Shown here: in pieces, positions 10,098-16,965 of the stretch | Numbering within the stretch: position 1 is the first letter of the stretch | Layout of the letters: every line of letters starts with the position of its first letter | NCBI RefSeq assembly: GCF_003614975.1 | Contig: NZ_QZWI01000013.1 | Coordinates: 1-64,000, forward strand | Origin: Rahnella bruchi | GTDB taxonomy: Bacteria; Pseudomonadota; Gammaproteobacteria; Enterobacterales; Enterobacteriaceae | DNA length: 64,000 nucleotides | Direction of reading: 5' to 3' | Translations under genes and position numbers: made by a program | Notes under the pieces: model-generated | The model's input: the letters and a program-made list of their open reading frames with translations, nothing else | The model's database searches: none | What the model was told of the DNA's origin: nothing

Positions 10098-10238
10098 ATT
10101 AGAGCGTGTCAGCCAAAGGACGTGTACCGTAAATGTTACATACGGGTGAGCAGGGAAAGACACGGGAATTCAGGACAAGGGGAAAAGGATGGGGCACAAA
10201 ATGCCCTCAGCAGCAGGGTGCTGCCGAGGAAACGAAAT

Positions 10239-10829
10239 TTACAGGTTACGATCCAGAGTAATAAATACCTGCCCTAAAGCAGCCACTTCATCCACGCCGC
10301 ATTCGAAATGACTTTCCTGACGCGTGACGCTCAGGCGGTTACCGGGAATACGGGCCACATCATAAATATCCAGATCACCATCGATATCCAGCAACCAGCG
10401 TCCATTGCCCGGATGCGTGCTGCCCAGATCGATAATCCAGGAATGATGACCTTTAACGACATAAGCCGGCTGAGTCAGCGAGCCATCAAGCAGCGAAGGA
10501 TCAACAGACCAGACACCTTCTTCTTCCAGCGCACCGCCGCGTAATCTCAACTTTTTAAGCTGGCGGATATCACCGGACGCTGCCGCACCTGAAAGAGCCG
10601 AATCCTGCATGTTACCTTTCCCTGTCGCCAGCCAGCGTAATGAGACACCGGTGTCCAGCGCACACGCCACGACCACATCGCCGGGGAAGTAATCTCTTCG
10701 TACCCAGGTACTTATCGTTCCAGATGACAAACCGTACAGATCCCCCAGTTCCTTCTGCATGCTAAAGCCGTAAGCCTGAAGCATCCGCGTCAGAACAGCT
10801 TTTCCACCTTCAAGTTCATCTAATTGCAT
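10239..10829 (-). CDS. cI: Phage 186-type CI repressor
   Basis: 196 residues from the chosen ATG (10827-10829). An N-terminal helix-turn-helix domain of the phage CI family (about 10-75, with LGDLYGLSSGTISTWV and the downstream LRWLATGKG) is followed by a C-terminal oligomerisation domain. Its end, FECGVDEVAALGQV, resembles phage 186 CI, which ends FECGIDDIKTLGRV. There is no LexA-type autocleavage site that I can see, so like 186 CI it is probably not cleaved by RecA but needs an antirepressor. The longer frame to 10928 is rejected because it would run across the divergent early promoter. It is divergent from the early operon. Confidence 0.87.
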   Translation of the reverse strand: MQLDELEGGKAVLTRMLQAYGFSMQKELGDLYGLSSGTISTWVRRDYFPGDVVVACALDTGVSLRWLATGKGNMQDSALSGAAASGDIRQLKKLRLRGGALEEEGVWSVDPSLLDGSLTQPAYVVKGHHSWIIDLGSTHPGNGRWLLDIDGDLDIYDVARIPGNRLSVTRQESHFECGVDEVAALGQVFITLDRNL

Positions 10830-10855
10830 CTGGCGAAAACCCCTGAATCTGTAAA

Positions 10856-10891
10856 TGTCATCTTGACAACTCGCAAATGCAAGTTTAGATT
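10856..10891 (+). promoter_or_regulatory. Early promoter with palindromic operators
   Basis: -35 TTGACA (10863-10868), 17-base spacer, -10 TAGATT (10886-10891), reading into the early operon. The spacer is almost filled by the 18-base palindrome AACTCGC-aaat-GCAAGTT (10868-10885). A second inverted repeat TGTCA-tct-TGACA (10856-10868) covers the -35. A repressor bound to either would block RNA polymerase. The first palindrome recurs nearly unchanged upstream of ogr (25893-25910), so it is the better candidate for the CI operator. Confidence 0.8.
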
Positions 10892-10961
10892 GATTATGTA
10901 ATGTACCGACAGGCGACCATGATACCAAATTTACGGCGCCGTGGAGAAATAAGGAGACGCG

Positions 10962-11237
10962 ATGTTTTTAGGAACAGAGCAGCAGCGCCAGACCGGACTG
11001 CGCCATATTGCTCATCTGAAGAAAATCTATTTCGCTCAGACTAACAATCCGGCTGAGGTTATTTTTGATCAGGCCGGTGATAAATGGAAACTCACATTAT
11101 GTTTTCATGCCGGTCTTAAACGCCATCATAGCTTAATGACCTATTCACAATTAAATGATGAGGAAAAAATGAAAATAACGCAGGCATTATTATCACTTCG
11201 CCATTTCACGGCAATATTTAAAGGAGAACTTTACTGA
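10962..11237 (+). CDS. Uncharacterised phage early protein
   Basis: 91 residues, first gene of the early operon, 70 bases after the early promoter, with an AAGGAGACGCG ribosome site. I do not recognise the family. The sequence is polar and basic at the start (MFLGTEQQRQTGLRHIAHLKK) with no membrane segment, signal or cysteine pair. In P2 and 186 this position holds small regulators (cox/apl, cII, fil, orf78-83); nothing here shows a DNA-binding fold clearly. Its stop overlaps the start of the next gene (TGATG), so the two are translationally coupled. Confidence 0.7.
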   Translation: MFLGTEQQRQTGLRHIAHLKKIYFAQTNNPAEVIFDQAGDKWKLTLCFHAGLKRHHSLMTYSQLNDEEKMKITQALLSLRHFTAIFKGELY

Positions 11238-11458
11238 TGGCAGACTGGATAGATGAATCACAGGAATATCAGTTAAAAATTCTCGAAGCGCAGATCTCGC
11301 AGGCAATCCGCACGCAGCCTGCGCCGTCAGCCTTCGTCTGTGTGGATTGTGATACTCCCATTGCACAGCTACGCAGAAAAATCATTCCCGGTGTACAGCG
11401 ATGCATTGAATGCCAGGAAATAGTGGAAATTAAAAGAAAGAATTATCGCCCCGTATAA
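11237..11458 (+). CDS. TraR/DksA-type zinc-finger protein
   Basis: 73 residues with a four-cysteine zinc finger, Cys35-X2-Cys38 and Cys56-X2-Cys59, preceded by a short helix. This is the shape of the TraR/DksA C4 family, short members of which are found in P2-like phage early operons. Such proteins can bind the RNA polymerase secondary channel and mimic DksA with ppGpp. Whether this one does is not shown by sequence; the acidic tip residues typical of DksA are represented only by DWIDE near the start. It is coupled to the upstream gene by a TGATG overlap and precedes gene A. Confidence 0.8.
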   Translation: MADWIDESQEYQLKILEAQISQAIRTQPAPSAFVCVDCDTPIAQLRRKIIPGVQRCIECQEIVEIKRKNYRPV

Positions 11459-11551
11459 ACCCTCGAATTAGCATCGTTCAAACTCACCTCCACGCTGGAA
11501 ATAACATTATTTCCGGAAGGAATTCTATATTCTTATTTTCGGAAAACGTTT

Positions 11552-13456
11552 ATGTCAGAGAATATATTCACCCAAAGTTCTCCACCGCCCTTACCGGTTT
11601 TTGACAGGACTTCCGGGCAATCTTTCACAGGCAAATGGTGGTGGAATGCCGCGCGCCCTGCGCTAAACAGTCCGCTGGAGAAGCCTCTTACCCATGATTT
11701 CTGTCTGCGCCAGCAAACCGCCCTTTCCCGTCTGACGACGCTGCCCCGTTGTCTGCGTGCGCCGTTACACCAGCGGTATACTTTTTTGCTCGAAACCAAA
11801 GGAGTTCGAGCGGCAGTTAATTTTCTGATGACGTTTTTTACACAACGTTTGTGGCCGCGTATTCAGCAAGTGAATGCACGGAATAGACTGAATCGTCAGA
11901 TCTCGCAAAAACTACTCCCGGAAGAAGAAATCTTTAACCGTCTGCCTGACCTTAATGATGACAGTCTGAAAAGACTGGCCAGCAAGCTGGCTGTGCATAT
12001 GCAAGATGCCTTTGAATATCACTGCGAACGCTGGCTGCAAAGCCGGCCTGAAGATCCCGACGTATTATTGCAGGACAGCACGCAGCGCGAGATTTACGGG
12101 CATATCGCGGCGATGGCGCTGTCGTGCCGCGTGCAGCCCCTTTACTGGCAGGCGTGGAAAAAAGACCGCATGACCGCGCATTCTGCCGTCGCCAGCATTT
12201 CACGGCTGGTCAGCGGCGACTGGTGGGAAAAACAGTTACGTTCAAAGCAGCGTTTGTGGCGCGAGGCCCTGATGATTGCCTGTGGTTATGTCAGCCGCGC
12301 AACATCGCCTTACGCCAGCAAAAATGCCATCCGTGATGTGGTATCACGCCGCTTATCCGCCATTAATTACCTGAAGCAATGCCAGCTCGAAAATGTCGAA
12401 TCCGGCGAGACTCTGAGCCTGCTGGAGACCGTATTAGCCAGCATTTCTAACCCCAAACTTCGCCGTATGGAGCTGATGACGCTGATCGCGGGTGTCGAAG
12501 ATGTCGCTGACCAGCAGCGCGATTGCGGCCTGTTTATCACCCTGACCACGCCTTCAAAATATCATCCGCTGAAAACCACCGGTGCCGGATCCTCTCCTCT
12601 TTTTAATAAGAAATGGGATCAGCACGCTTTTAATCCTAAAGATGCGCAGCGCTATCTGGTCGCCGTCTGGGCAAAAATCCGCACCACCTTTAAAGACCGG
12701 AACCTCAAAGTGTACGGTGTGCGCGTCGTCGAACCGCATCACGACGGTACGCCGCACTGGCACATGATGTTATTCACGCCACCGGAACAGCAGCAGAAAG
12801 TGACCGAGGTTATGCGCCGTTATGCTCTGGAAGAAGACCCCGACGAACCGGGAGCTGCGGATTCACGCTTCAATTGCAAACCGCTCAACCGTGGCGGTGC
12901 GGCCGGATATATCGCGAAATATGTCGCCAAGAACATTGATGGTTACGCTCTGGATGGCGAAACGGATTTTGACTCCGGCCGCTTACTGACAGATGTCGCC
13001 ACGGCGGTGACTTCCTGGGCATCGACATGGCGGATCCCGCAGTTTCACGCGATTGGCATCCCGTCGGTAGGGGCCTGGCGGGAATGCAGACGGATCAGGG
13101 AGCAGAGCCTGAGCCACCGTTTTGATATACAGGTTGAGCAAGTTCGCAGCGCCGCCGACCAGGGGGATTTTGCCGGTTATATTCAGGCGCAGGGCGGCAT
13201 ACATATTCCGCGAAAAGAGCAAACGGTTCGCGTTGCACGCCAGATCAGTGGGGAAACGAATGCCTACGGTGAGCCCCGTAACAAAGTGGTCGGCATTTAC
13301 GCCCCGCACCTTGGCGCCTCGCTTATTTTCCTGACACATACCGAACAGTGGCGAATAGTCCGTCACCGGCCTTCTTCAGCAGAAAGGCAGGCGACTCGCC
13401 TGCCTTGGAGTTCTGTCAATAACTGTGGATCGCCTTCCGACGGAGATAATCCGTAG
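11552..13456 (+). CDS. A: P2 gpA-like rolling-circle replication endonuclease
   Basis: HUH-superfamily nickase that starts P2-type rolling-circle replication at an origin normally inside its own gene. 634 residues, shorter than P2 gpA (761). The metal-binding motif is PHWHMM (His402, His404) and the catalytic tyrosines are in YIAKYVAKN (Tyr453, Tyr457, the Y-X3-Y pair of this family). The C-terminus (PWSSVNNC) looks like the end of other P2-type A proteins, so the reduction is internal or N-terminal rather than a frameshift. The frame is intact. Keeping it in an element without capsid or terminase genes is unusual. Confidence 0.92.
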   Translation: MSENIFTQSSPPPLPVFDRTSGQSFTGKWWWNAARPALNSPLEKPLTHDFCLRQQTALSRLTTLPRCLRAPLHQRYTFLLETKGVRAAVNFLMTFFTQRLWPRIQQVNARNRLNRQISQKLLPEEEIFNRLPDLNDDSLKRLASKLAVHMQDAFEYHCERWLQSRPEDPDVLLQDSTQREIYGHIAAMALSCRVQPLYWQAWKKDRMTAHSAVASISRLVSGDWWEKQLRSKQRLWREALMIACGYVSRATSPYASKNAIRDVVSRRLSAINYLKQCQLENVESGETLSLLETVLASISNPKLRRMELMTLIAGVEDVADQQRDCGLFITLTTPSKYHPLKTTGAGSSPLFNKKWDQHAFNPKDAQRYLVAVWAKIRTTFKDRNLKVYGVRVVEPHHDGTPHWHMMLFTPPEQQQKVTEVMRRYALEEDPDEPGAADSRFNCKPLNRGGAAGYIAKYVAKNIDGYALDGETDFDSGRLLTDVATAVTSWASTWRIPQFHAIGIPSVGAWRECRRIREQSLSHRFDIQVEQVRSAADQGDFAGYIQAQGGIHIPRKEQTVRVARQISGETNAYGEPRNKVVGIYAPHLGASLIFLTHTEQWRIVRHRPSSAERQATRLPWSSVNNCGSPSDGDNP

Positions 13457-13530
13457 TCACCACAAAAACCGTGCCAATAAAAATTCATACATAAATTCAA
13501 GCAATTATATTTTTTAAAATGGCCTGAGTG

Positions 13531-13575
13531 TTGACGTATTAGATCAATTAAAGAATACTGTATATAAACACAGTA
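13531..13575 (+). promoter_or_regulatory. LexA (SOS) box over a promoter
   Basis: TACTGTATATAAACACAGTA (13556-13575) fits the LexA operator TACTGT-N8-ACAGTA in full. It overlaps a promoter with -35 TTGACG (13531-13536), 17-base spacer and -10 AATACT (13554-13559), and ends 17 bases before the start of a 64-codon ORF. Phage 186 has a LexA-controlled promoter (p95) at the same place, after gene A, driving the antirepressor tum. Confidence 0.92.
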
Positions 13576-13592
13576 TCTGGCGAGGGGAGAAA

Positions 13593-13787
13593 ATGGAAAA
13601 CCTGACTAAACAACAGCTAACGTTGTCCAGGATACAATTGATCGCAGACATATCGCAGACGGCACAATGCAATCCAAAAGAATTTCTGGTCGTAATGTCG
13701 CTTATCTCAGAGCTGGCCAGCCAGGCGCTGACTGACGAAAATCAGGCCGCGGTCTGCTACAACGGGAGTACTGACGACGCTCACTGA
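13593..13787 (+). CDS. SOS-controlled small protein, candidate CI antirepressor
   Basis: 64 residues, with a GAGGGGAG ribosome site ten bases upstream of its ATG. I do not recognise the family. It reads as a mostly helical, soluble protein with no signal, membrane segment or cysteine pair. Control by a near-perfect LexA box and its place after gene A match tum of phage 186, whose product binds and inactivates CI on DNA damage. Tum is much longer (about 146 residues, with a DinI-like end), so this would be an analogue rather than an obvious homologue. The antirepressor role is inference from position and regulation only. Confidence 0.75.
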   Translation: MENLTKQQLTLSRIQLIADISQTAQCNPKEFLVVMSLISELASQALTDENQAAVCYNGSTDDAH

Positions 13788-13897
13788 TTGCCAGATCCTG
13801 CGGCGGTAGTAATCAACACTGTTGGCGCTTGCCCGACCGGTTTTTATCCGGACAAAGCGCCCCGCCATCTCCCTGTCTGATTTGTATGATTCTCTGT

Positions 13898-13915
13898 TGT
13901 GCCAGTCGTTTCACA
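13898..13915 (+). promoter_or_regulatory. Ogr/Delta-type late activator box
   Basis: TGT-N12-ACA inverted half-sites, the P2 Ogr recognition pattern centred near -55. The centre at 13906 predicts a start near 13961, about 38 bases before gene X. In P2 the box preceding O-N-M-L-X drives head genes; here it would drive X, the lysis genes and R directly. The remainder of 13788-13998 holds no gene I can support. Confidence 0.6.
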
Positions 13916-13998
13916 TCCCTTCCAGATTGCCGCTCCGTTCCCTATTGCGCAGACTTAACTCATCGACTGACTTCCTCACTCACTCGCGGAGAAAACCC

Positions 13999-14202
13999 AT
14001 GAAAGTCTATGCACAACAGGGCGATACCCTCGATTCCCTATGCTGGCGCTATTACCACCGCACCGCCGCAGTGGTCGAAAAAGTCTACGCCGCCAATAAA
14101 GGCATCGCCGATTTAGGCCCGTTATTACCACATGGCACAGCCATCGAATTGCCTGACATCGCAGAACAACCGGTTCAGGAAGCGATCAAATTATGGGACT
14201 GA
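13999..14202 (+). CDS. X: P2 gpX-like tail protein (LysM-like)
   Basis: 67 residues, the P2 gpX length. A small LysM-like domain begins MKVYAQQGDTLDSLCWRYYHRT. gpX is a minor tail component needed for tail assembly and is retained in R-pyocin clusters. The ATG at 13999, after GCGGAGAAA, is chosen over a frame that begins at 13822 and has no similarity in its extra part. Its end overlaps the holin start by ten bases. Confidence 0.93.
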   Translation: MKVYAQQGDTLDSLCWRYYHRTAAVVEKVYAANKGIADLGPLLPHGTAIELPDIAEQPVQEAIKLWD

Positions 14203-14414
14203 ATACTGAACGGATCAGTTCCGGCTGCGCCTATTTTATTGCCACCTCGCTGACCTGGCTCGCCAGCATGACCTCGCAGGATGTCGCCTTTATGGTCGGC
14301 TCAGCCGTCGGTGTCGGTACGTTTCTGATCAACTGGTATTACCGGCGCAAAAGCTATCAGTTGCTGGTACGCAGTGGTCTGAGCAAAGACACCTATGAAA
14401 ATCTCAACTCTTAA
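14193..14414 (+). CDS. Phage holin
   Basis: 73 residues with two predicted membrane segments (about 11-27 and 31-49), a short turn and a basic cytoplasmic tail (RRKSYQLL), as in small two-segment holins. It sits where P2 has holin Y, between X and the endolysin, and overlaps both neighbours. It would permeabilise or depolarise the inner membrane to trigger the SAR endolysin. Confidence 0.85.
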   Translation: MGLNTERISSGCAYFIATSLTWLASMTSQDVAFMVGSAVGVGTFLINWYYRRKSYQLLVRSGLSKDTYENLNS

Positions 14415-14904
14415 ACGCTGTAGCGCCGCCGTCGTTTTGGGGCTGATGGCGGCATTGCCGGGTTACCTGTCGTTGCAGGTGTCGGAAGACGGATTGCGGC
14501 TGATCACTGATTTTGAAGGCTGTCAGTTGCAACCCTACCAGTGCAGCGCCGGCGTATGGACCAGCGGTATCGGCCACACGGCAGGCGTTAAACCGGCACA
14601 GCCCATTACCGAACATCAGGCAGCGGAAAACCTGCTGGCAGATATTCAGCAGACAGAACGCACCGTAAAAAAGTGTATGCCGGTGACGATGCCGCAGCCG
14701 GTTTTTGATGCCGTCGTGTCATTCAGTTTTAACGTCGGTACCGGTGCTGCCTGTAAATCCACGCTGGCGTTTTTCATCAATCATCAAAAATGGCAACAAG
14801 CCTGCGACCAGTTGCCGCGCTGGGTTTTCGTTAATGGTGAACGTAACCGCGGACTGGAACGCAGGCGAAATGATGAACGAACCGTCTGCCTGAAAGGAGT
14901 CTGA
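14395..14904 (+). CDS. SAR endolysin (GH24 lysozyme)
   Basis: 169 residues, P1 Lyz/phage 21 type. The N-terminal weakly hydrophobic segment (about 11-29) is a signal-anchor-release domain, so it is exported by Sec and released when the membrane is depolarised. The T4-lysozyme-type active site E-X8-C/D-X5-T is present as Glu41, Cys50, Thr56, with SGIGHT after it. The Cys in the middle position (and Cys9, Cys43) suggests control by disulphide exchange, as in P1 Lyz. It occupies the place of P2 gene K. Confidence 0.92.
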   Translation: MKISTLKRCSAAVVLGLMAALPGYLSLQVSEDGLRLITDFEGCQLQPYQCSAGVWTSGIGHTAGVKPAQPITEHQAAENLLADIQQTERTVKKCMPVTMPQPVFDAVVSFSFNVGTGAACKSTLAFFINHQKWQQACDQLPRWVFVNGERNRGLERRRNDERTVCLKGV

Positions 14905-15333
14905 ATGCGCCTGTTACCGACACTTCTGGCTGGGATGGTTTTACTGGTCGCCATTCTGTTGCTTTCCAATCGCTCATTACAGCACGACCTCAACATTGTC
15001 GGGCTGCAACGCGACACCCTGACGGTTCAGCTGCAACAGCGGGAACAGCTGATTACTGCCCTGAATCAGCAAATGCGCCAGCGCGAGCAGGCTGAACTGG
15101 CGTTACGCGAAGACCTGAGTACCGCCAACCAGGTGATGCAAAACCGTGAAAAGCAAAGGCAGAGGAGCCTCCATGAAAATCTGCAAACCCGTCAGTGGGC
15201 TGGTACCGGGCTGCCTGATGATATTAGCCGGCTGCACCAGCGCCCCGCCTTCAGCTCCGCCAGCGATTATTTACGTTGGCTGTCCACCGGTCAGCTCATG
15301 CCCGATACCGACCAGCAAACCCGTAACAAATGA
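14905..15333 (+). CDS. lysB: LysB/Rz-like inner-membrane spanin
   Basis: 142 residues. One N-terminal membrane segment (about 4-21) is followed by a long periplasmic coiled coil rich in Gln, Arg and Leu (about 28-95), the layout of an i-spanin. It starts at the base after the endolysin stop. With LysC it would fuse inner and outer membranes in the last lysis step. No P2 lysA homologue is found in the cassette. Confidence 0.88.
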   Translation: MRLLPTLLAGMVLLVAILLLSNRSLQHDLNIVGLQRDTLTVQLQQREQLITALNQQMRQREQAELALREDLSTANQVMQNREKQRQRSLHENLQTRQWAGTGLPDDISRLHQRPAFSSASDYLRWLSTGQLMPDTDQQTRNK

Positions 15334-15463
15334 AGATCTGAGTGCCGACATTCTCCAGCTGGAATCAGCGCTGACGGACTGCGGCTTACAAATTGAAGCC
15401 ATTAAAAAGTGTCAGGAGGCACAACATGCAAAAACCAATCCAGCTGCAGCAACGGCTCATTGA
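15173..15463 (+). CDS. lysC: LysC/Rz1-like outer-membrane spanin lipoprotein
   Basis: 96 residues, the P2 LysC length, nested out of frame in lysB, the classic Rz/Rz1 overlap. A signal peptide ends in lipobox LAGC with acylated Cys21, followed by a proline-rich stretch (SAPPSAPP) typical of Rz1. The ATG at 15173 after GAGGAG is the only start that puts the lipobox at a normal distance. Its end overlaps gene R by 38 bases. Confidence 0.9.
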   Translation: MKICKPVSGLVPGCLMILAGCTSAPPSAPPAIIYVGCPPVSSCPIPTSKPVTNEDLSADILQLESALTDCGLQIEAIKKCQEAQHAKTNPAAATAH

Positions 15464-15890
15464 ACAGGTGCCGCTGCTCGCAGCCTCGCCGGACAAACTG
15501 GTGATTGCCACCGGCGCAGGCCAGATAGTCGCGACGTCTGCCGCTTCACTTTCATTTGAATATCGTTATCCGCTGACGCTGACCGTCAGGGATGACGCAG
15601 TTCTCAGCGAAGCACTTGTCGACCAAATGGTAGTGGTTATTCTCGACTGGATGCAGGTTAATCAGCCCGAAATTCTCGGGAACGCGGTAAACCGGCCCAG
15701 TGATTTCACCTTTACTCAGCAGGAGAAAACCCTGGTACTGACGCTGCAACTGACTGAGCGCGTCCAGGTTTCCGGGGAAGAAGATGTGCGCACCATCATT
15801 CATCTGCCTGAACCGCCACTGCCGGAGAACGTGTCGTTGCCACGTCAGGTTTATCTCAACGGAGAACTGATCAGCAGCTGGACGGTATGA
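15426..15890 (+). CDS. R: P2 gpR-like tail completion protein
   Basis: 154 residues (P2 gpR 155). GpR-family features are visible throughout, ending in HLPEPPLPENV...LNGELISSW. In P2, R and S finish the tail end that joins the head. Here R is followed directly by V and the S gene is absent. The ATG at 15426 has an AGGAGG ribosome site. Confidence 0.88.
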   Translation: MQKPIQLQQRLIEQVPLLAASPDKLVIATGAGQIVATSAASLSFEYRYPLTLTVRDDAVLSEALVDQMVVVILDWMQVNQPEILGNAVNRPSDFTFTQQEKTLVLTLQLTERVQVSGEEDVRTIIHLPEPPLPENVSLPRQVYLNGELISSWTV

Positions 15891-15903
15891 CCCGGTAAAC
15901 CTT

Positions 15904-15923
15904 GTTGTGTCAGCCGCGGCCGA
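15904..15923 (+). promoter_or_regulatory. Weak Ogr-like box upstream of gene V
   Basis: GTTGTGTCA (15904-15912) repeats the start of the two better Ogr boxes (both read GTTGTGCCA), but no ACA follows at the required 12 bases. P2 has a late promoter (PV) at this point, so it may be a degenerate site. Confidence 0.3.
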
Positions 15924-15971
15924 ACGGTCACCGGTTGTCGCTCAACCCTCTGAAACGGCATCCTTTATCCC

Positions 15972-16613
15972 ATGAATACGACTCTTCAACTCAACGACAT
16001 AATGCGGCTGATTGGCAATCTGGTGCGCATCGGTAAGGTCTCAGAACTGGATCTGACCAACGCCCGTTGCCGCGTCTTGACGGGCAGCAACGTGACGGCC
16101 TGGCTGCCGTGGATGACGCACCGCGCTGGCCGTACGCGCAGCTGGTGGGCGCCTTCCGTCGGTGAGCAGGTTTTGCTGCTCTCGATGGGCGGAGAACTGA
16201 ACACTGCATTCGTTTTACCGGCGGTATTCTCCGATGCCTCACCCGCGCCATCAGCTTCGCCAGACGCCCTTCATCTGGCCTTCCCGGACGGCGCCGTTTT
16301 TGAATACGAACCGGCACAAAGCGCCCTGAAAGTGACAGGCATAAAAACCGCCGTGATTAACGCCTCCCAGAAGGTTGAGGTCACGGCACCCGAAATCCGC
16401 TGTACCGCCAGCACGCGCATTACGCTCGATACGCCGGAAGTGGTTTGCACCAGCAAACTGATCACCGGCTCCCTTGAAGTTAAACAAGGCGGCACACTGA
16501 CCGGCAACTTAACCCACAGCGGCGGCAGCCTGACATCCAACGGCATCGTTGTGCACACTCACCGACACAGCGGTGTTCAGACCGGCGGTGGTCAGACAGG
16601 AGGCCCGCAATGA
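15972..16613 (+). CDS. V: P2 gpV-like baseplate spike
   Basis: 213 residues (P2 gpV 211). Trimeric membrane-piercing spike: an N-terminal OB-like domain, a beta-helix region (about 110-190 with repeated T/V/S patterns), and a C-terminal metal-binding His cluster HTHRHSG. In gpV the HxH pairs hold an iron ion at the tip. It opens the baseplate operon and overlaps W by four bases. Confidence 0.95.
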   Translation: MNTTLQLNDIMRLIGNLVRIGKVSELDLTNARCRVLTGSNVTAWLPWMTHRAGRTRSWWAPSVGEQVLLLSMGGELNTAFVLPAVFSDASPAPSASPDALHLAFPDGAVFEYEPAQSALKVTGIKTAVINASQKVEVTAPEIRCTASTRITLDTPEVVCTSKLITGSLEVKQGGTLTGNLTHSGGSLTSNGIVVHTHRHSGVQTGGGQTGGPQ

Positions 16614-16960
16614 GTAACCCGAAATACCTGGGGATGGACAGAAACAGCGGTTTGGCCATCGAAGATCTCGACCACATCCGCCAGTCCGTCAGCGACATTT
16701 TAAATACGCCGGTGGGTTCCAGAGTAATGCGCCGCAATTACGGCTCTTTGCTTTCTGAGCTGATTGACCAGCCGCAAAACGGCGCGCTGCAGCTACAGAT
16801 GATGGCCGTGTGCTACACCGCCCTGTTGCAGTGGGAACCCCGCGTTTCACTGACAGCTATCACTTTCGACACCGGTTATGACGGCAAGATGGTGATTGAA
16901 CTGACCGGAAGCCGTAACGATACGGCGACGGATTTTTCCCTGAATATTCCTGTGAGCTGA
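16610..16960 (+). CDS. W: P2 gpW-like baseplate wedge protein
   Basis: 116 residues (P2 gpW 115). T4 gp25-family baseplate/sheath initiator with the typical opening YLGMDRNSGLAI and the GSRVMRRNYGSLL motif. Its start overlaps the V stop (ATGA). Confidence 0.95.
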   Translation: MSNPKYLGMDRNSGLAIEDLDHIRQSVSDILNTPVGSRVMRRNYGSLLSELIDQPQNGALQLQMMAVCYTALLQWEPRVSLTAITFDTGYDGKMVIELTGSRNDTATDFSLNIPVS

Positions 16961-16965
16961 CACTT

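Noticed and set aside
10098-10238. Possible left attachment site of the phage element between the aroF control region and cI
   Set aside because: No integrase is present, and I could not find a convincing direct repeat of this stretch near 26140-26230.
10830-10928. Upstream extension of the cI reading frame
   Set aside because: It runs through the divergent early promoter and its operators, and the added residues have no CI similarity.
13840-13885. GC-rich piece with a GGCGGGG core on the minus strand that faintly recalls a P2 cos end
   Set aside because: The match is a few bases only, without the full cohesive-end context; not enough to call a cos remnant.
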